Source of the DNA: an uncultured Cohaesibacter sp.
Lineage (GTDB): Bacteria; Pseudomonadota; Alphaproteobacteria; Rhizobiales; Cohaesibacteraceae
Length of the DNA: 64,000 bases
Reading direction: 5' to 3'
Assembly (NCBI RefSeq): GCF_963662805.1
Contig: NZ_OY759854.1
Span: 1-64,000 of the forward strand
Positions within the stretch are counted from its first letter, which is position 1. Each line of letters opens with the position of its first letter. Under the pieces are notes generated by a model. The model ran no database searches, was not told the origin of the DNA, and saw only the letters and a list, made by a program, of their open reading frames with translations. Positions 60,864 to 64,000 of the stretch are shown here, piece by piece. A program made the position numbers and the translations under genes.

Positions 60864-61870
60864 TTAAAACTCGATCCGATCTTCCCGTAAGCGAGCGGTG
60901 TAACTCGGCAGATACATAGACCCATAAAAGGTCAGAATGTCTGGACGATCAGCATCTTTTACCCACTTTTGAACAAAGTCAGCCATCAGTTCGACCGCTT
61001 TGATGCCTGCTTCGACGATCCCACGACAGGCACTGCCCTTGGATTCGACAGCATCAAGGATGCTGCGCAATCGTTCTAATGCGGGTGGGTGAGTTAAGCT
61101 GACGGACAATTCGGGCAGCATTCCCCGCTCGGACACAGATTCAAGAAAATACAAATGCAGCAAAACCTCATAGGCACCCATCGAGAGCATTTGATGCGTT
61201 TTCTTGCTTGTATTTGGCAACAATACCGCCTGACGGTCCGCTGCAAACTCACATTCAAAGGCGTAAACGCGCGCGTCAATTGGTGCTGACTGTTCTGTTA
61301 GATGCCCCTCGATCAAATGTGCAAACTCATGACCAAAAGTGAATTCCATCTGTCGCGCGGTCATCGCTTGAAAATGTGTCTCAATGTGGGGAGGCAGCGT
61401 TCCGCGTGGATCGATATCAAAATCAAATGATTCGCTGGTGCGCATGATACGCAAAGCAATAGCTGCAGCTGCAACACAATCAGGAATTTCGACACCGAGC
61501 GGTTGACCATACAGAGCAATGTTCATGTAATAGTAGAAGTGTCGCAAGTTTTCAGACACTATCACGACATCGCCTAAAAGAGAATGCCGAGCGATGGCAT
61601 TAGCTTCGTTAATTGGCGCTAGACCGTATGGGATCGACTTAATGCGTTTCTTGTGCTTTCGCGGGAGCCTTTCGACATATCGCTTGGCGTCCCCGTTTAG
61701 GGCGCTGTAATAGTCCATGAGTGACCAACGCCTGCCTTTCTTATCATACAGCGCGCGCCTTTTTCGAAATGTTCGAACTGCACGCGGCGAATCTGCGATG
61801 GCTTCTGCCCTCAAGCGTAAGAGATAGTCGTGGGCCGTACGTAAATTTCGAAGACGAAAAATTTCGTTCT
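60864..61870 (-). pseudogene. M48-like zinc metallopeptidase, N-terminus cut by an IS element
   Basis: The frame runs from the IS boundary (61870) to the stop at 60864, about 335 codons, and continues open across the chosen in-frame TTG at 61814 into the IS end, so the true start is lost. The HExxH site GHEFAHLIEGHL is followed 23 residues later by FECEFAADRQAVLL, the Glu/Asp pattern of the M48 third ligand. A conserved hydrophobic helix (YEVLLHLYFLESV) follows. It is probably a membrane-associated or cytosolic protease of unknown target. No similar neighbour helps. It may still be translated from an internal start. Confidence 0.7.
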
Positions 61871-61929
61871 TGAATTGCCCCTAGAATTGTAGACACCTTG
61901 TCCCCTAAAAATGAGGCAAGGAGACTACG

Positions 61930-62208
61930 ATGGCCCATACCCAATTCACTGAAGAGTTTAAGATTGAAGCAGTCAAGCAGATCACCGAACGCGGCTACTC
62001 AGTTGCAGAGGTGTCGGAGCGGCTCGGTGTCAGTACCCATTCGCTTTATGCGTGGAAGAAGCGATATGGCAAACCCAACTCAGAGATCAAGGCGACCGAT
62101 GCACAAGCTGCCGAGATTAGACGCCTTAAGCAGGAACTGGCTCGGGTTACCGAGGAGCGTGACATCTTAAAAAAAGCAACGGCGTACTTCGCAAAGGATG
62201 TAAAATGA
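61930..62208 (+). CDS. IS3-family transposase OrfA
   Basis: 92 residues: the HTH domain (FTEEFKIEAVKQITERGYSV, VSERLGVSTHSLYAWKKRYG) followed by a leucine-zipper helix (AAEIRRLKQELARVTEERDI, LKKATAYFAKDVK). It binds the IS ends and pairs with OrfB. Its stop overlaps the orfB start (ATGA). An A7G run at 62166-62173 near the end is the usual place of -1 frameshifting that makes the OrfAB transposase. Confidence 0.9.
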   Translation: MAHTQFTEEFKIEAVKQITERGYSVAEVSERLGVSTHSLYAWKKRYGKPNSEIKATDAQAAEIRRLKQELARVTEERDILKKATAYFAKDVK

Positions 62209-63062
62209 AGTACGCCTTCGTCGCCCAGCATCGTCCGGCTTTTTCAGTCCGCGCTATGTGCCGGTGTCTGTCCATTCATCCCAGTGGTTTCTATTCTTGG
62301 CTGAAGCAGCCCTTGAGCAACAGAGCACTTGAAGACCAGAGGCAAACGGATCTGATACGACAAGTCTGGGATGATAGTGGTAAAGTCTATGGCTATCGCA
62401 AGATCCATGATGATCTTCTGGATATGGGCGAGAGCAGCTGCCCCAATCGCGTTGCCCGGCTAGCCAACTTAGCCGGGATCCGAGCTCAAATTGGCTATAA
62501 ACGGAAGCATGGCAAATATGGCGGCAAGCCCTCCCTCGTGGTCGACAACCACTTGAACAGGCAATTTGAAACCGATGCTCCCAACATCACCTGGGTGACA
62601 GACATTACCTATATCAAAACCTAGGAGGGCTTTGCCTATCTGGCAGTCGTGATAGATCTGTTTTCCAGAATGGTTGTCGGTTGGTCCTTACAGCAACGCC
62701 AGACGACGGATGTTGTGCTGAGAGCGCTGCTTATGGCGGTCTGGCGACGCAAGCCCAAACAGAAGGTTCTGATCCATTCCGATCAAGGCTCACAATTCAC
62801 AAGTATTGATTGGGCCGCATTCCTTCGTCAGCACAATTTGGAACACAGCATGAGCAGGCGTGGAAACTGCCATGACAATGCTGTTGCTGAAAGCTTTTTC
62901 AACCTGCTCAAGAGAGAACGCATCCGGCGTCGAGTATACAAAACAAGAGCTGATGCAAGGCAAGACATCTTCGACTACATCGAAATGTTCTACAATCCAA
63001 AACGCAAACACGCTACAAACGGGATGCTCTCGCCAGCCGAGTACGAGCGACAGAAAATTTGA
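62205..63062 (+). pseudogene. IS3-family transposase OrfB with an in-frame amber codon
   Basis: 286 codons. The HTH_21 domain (FSVRAMCRCLSIHPSGFYSW) and the rve integrase core are present, with DDE residues in WVTDITYIKT, LIHSDQGSQFTS and GNCHDNAVAESFFNLLKRER. A single TAG at 62622-62624 splits it between the first Asp and the rest (YIKT, stop, EGFAYLAVVIDLF). Otherwise the gene is perfect, so the copy is either just inactivated, dependent on readthrough, or the base is misread. Confidence 0.88.
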
Positions 63063-63097
63063 AGCCCCAAGGTGTCTACAATTCTAGGGGCAATTCA

Positions 63098-63413
63098 TTA
63101 TGTTTCGGAACGCCAGGTCTGGGTGTGTTCAGCGTTGAGTACATTTTACTGGGTAAAGCCCGAAGTTGAAGCACGCGTATGCTTTGATTAGGGCAGCTCA
63201 TTGAACTCTAAAAATTCCACTGCGCAACTGAGGTGGAGTAGACGTTCGGCGGAGCTTTTAGCCTTGCATATCAAAGTGCCGTTGAGGCGTTGCGCTTCCA
63301 AAACTGAGCGCGCCCAGTGACGTGCTTCAAGAAATTTTGGTGCCGGCATAATGTCGGCACTACCTATTGATCAGGGTTTTCAATAATTTCTGATCTTTGC
63401 GCTCGGCATGGCC
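63098..63413. other. Gene-free stretch between the IS and the enolase-superfamily gene
   Basis: 316 bp without a coding frame or clear motif. It is the 3' flank of the dehydratase gene and the right flank of the IS. The missing N-terminus of the metallopeptidase is not found here, which supports a deletion or rearrangement at the IS. Confidence 0.4.
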
Positions 63414-64000
63414 TCAGTGTAAGCTAAGATCTCTTTCGCTTTCTATGAGATCTTCATTCAGGTCCATGCCAATTCCAACTCCTTCAGGCACCGGAATGCT
63501 GCCGTTTTGAGGCCATGGAGGTGTCTGAAGGAAATGCATGTTGATCTCGTTCCACTTAACCAGATACTCGATCATTGGCGTGTGGAATGGAGATTGTGCA
63601 GCGGTGAAATGGATGCCCACGGGCGTGCAATGGCCGTGCGGGACGATTGTCAAATCATGGGCGGTTGCAAGAGCAGCGATCTTCAAACACTCGGAAACTC
63701 CACCACACCAGTACATATCAGGTTGCAGGATATCGAGCGCATTGACATCAGTGAACCTGCGCATACCCCAGCGGGTATATTCATGTTCAGCACCGGCGAG
63801 CGGAATCCGCGTCTTCTTCTTCAACTTGACATGGGTGTCGATCCGATCCGGCATGAAGGGTTCTTCCAGCCATGCCAGCCCGAAATCCTCGATCCTGGAA
63901 CAGAATTCGACGGCATAGTCGTAGCTGAGGCTTTGCCAGCAGTCGATCGCAATGCCGTATCCGTCGCCCAGCGTTTCTCTCAGGGTTTGAACGAGTTCGA
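63414..64000 (-). CDS. Enolase-superfamily sugar-acid dehydratase (mandelate racemase/rhamnonate dehydratase-like), partial
   Basis: The frame is open to the window edge, so the 5' end is missing; about 195 C-terminal residues are visible. Metal ligands are seen in GIAIDCWQSLSYDYAVEF (Asp), LAWLEEPFMPDRID (Glu) and PLAGAEHEYTRWGMRRF (Glu). The catalytic His is in LTIVPHGHCTPVGIHFTAAQ, and LDILQPDMYWCGGVSECLKI completes the barrel. The AGAEHEYTRWG text resembles L-rhamnonate dehydratase and its relatives, which dehydrate aldonates to 2-keto-3-deoxy acids. It is not adjacent to the gar genes, 22 kb away. Confidence 0.85.
   Translation of the reverse strand, partial: ELVQTLRETLGDGYGIAIDCWQSLSYDYAVEFCSRIEDFGLAWLEEPFMPDRIDTHVKLKKKTRIPLAGAEHEYTRWGMRRFTDVNALDILQPDMYWCGGVSECLKIAALATAHDLTIVPHGHCTPVGIHFTAAQSPFHTPMIEYLVKWNEINMHFLQTPPWPQNGSIPVPEGVGIGMDLNEDLIESERDLSLH

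Larger units (their letters stand above)
61871..63097 (+). mobile_element. IS3-family insertion sequence, 1227 bp
   Basis: Bounded by 30-bp perfect inverted repeats (61871-61900 and 63068-63097, starting TGAATTGCCCCTAG and containing TGTAGACACC), with two overlapping frames orfA and orfB inside. The outer bases are TG...CA as in IS3 elements. The flanks show no matching 3-4 bp target duplication (TCT left, TTA right), which suggests that DNA next to one end was lost or rearranged after insertion. The left end interrupts the metallopeptidase gene. Confidence 0.9.

Noticed and set aside
1..64000. CRISPR arrays, toxin-antitoxin pairs or restriction genes
   Set aside because: I looked for regular repeats with spacers and for the usual gene pairs on both strands and saw none. 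The only repeats are operators, IS ends, arm-site-like repeats and tRNA pieces.

Overview
The window reads as chromosomal DNA of an alphaproteobacterium, most likely of the Rhizobiales/Hyphomicrobiales. The best evidence is the block hisD - UPF0262 gene - low-molecular-weight phosphatase-like gene - infA - maf - yacG - tRNA-Phe(GAA) at 30.0-34.7 kb, an order I know from that group. The many ABC importers, FCD-type GntR regulators and a cobalamin riboswitch fit this. The genus cannot be fixed by eye; a marine, Cohaesibacter-like organism is only a guess. I see no CRISPR array, rRNA or replication origin.

Layout. (1) 0-3.7 kb: end of a polar amino-acid type ABC permease, then an aldolase and a PfkB kinase resembling the sulfofructose-phosphate pair YihT/YihV, with a divergent FadR-type GntR regulator. 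(2) 3.8-15.4 kb: a probable nucleoside/pyrimidine unit. One plus-strand operon (ABC ATPase, permease, nucleoside phosphorylase, NMT1-type binding protein, second permease, phosphopentomutase DeoB) and one minus-strand operon (class 1B dihydroorotate dehydrogenase-type PyrK/PyrD and an M20 carbamoyl-amino-acid hydrolase) are linked by two paralogous XRE-type regulators and three copies of one 16-bp palindrome. (3) 15.6-29.5 kb: a polyamine (putrescine) uptake and gamma-glutamylation catabolic cluster with its own FCD-GntR regulator and TTGTGATCACAA-type boxes. (4) 29.6-34.7 kb: the conserved housekeeping block. (5) 34.6 kb to about 54.6 kb: accessory DNA behind a P4-type integrase at tRNA-Phe. 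It holds an AlpA-like regulator, an AAA protein, a LacI-controlled aldarate lower pathway (garR, glycerate kinase, garL), a hydroxyacid dehydrogenase, a GntR regulator with a TctCBA transporter, remnants of IS5, IS3 and IS110 elements, and an aldo-keto reductase/LysR/SDR/Fe-alcohol dehydrogenase group. It ends near a lone 3' half of a tRNA-Pro. (6) 54.8-64 kb: Zur-box zinT, a wrecked SsuC-like permease, a cobalamin-riboswitch operon (BtuF/C/D-like importer plus a CbiX-ferredoxin fusion), a metallopeptidase gene cut by an IS3-family element, and the start of an enolase-superfamily dehydratase.

How the parts work together. The nucleoside unit would import a nucleoside or base, cleave it by phosphorolysis and feed ribose/deoxyribose-1-phosphate to DeoB, while the second operon would act on the pyrimidine ring. 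The polyamine cluster imports putrescine (PotFGHI), gamma-glutamylates it and removes nitrogen by FAD oxidation or transamination, aldehyde oxidation and gamma-glutamyl hydrolysis. The gar block turns 2-dehydro-3-deoxyglucarate into pyruvate and 2-phosphoglycerate, but its dehydratase is not beside it.

A caution: at least seven single-base frameshifts, nearly all in short homopolymers, break otherwise well-preserved genes in the first 6.2 kb, and one more breaks the cobalamin binding protein at 59.3 kb. These may be read errors rather than true pseudogenes.
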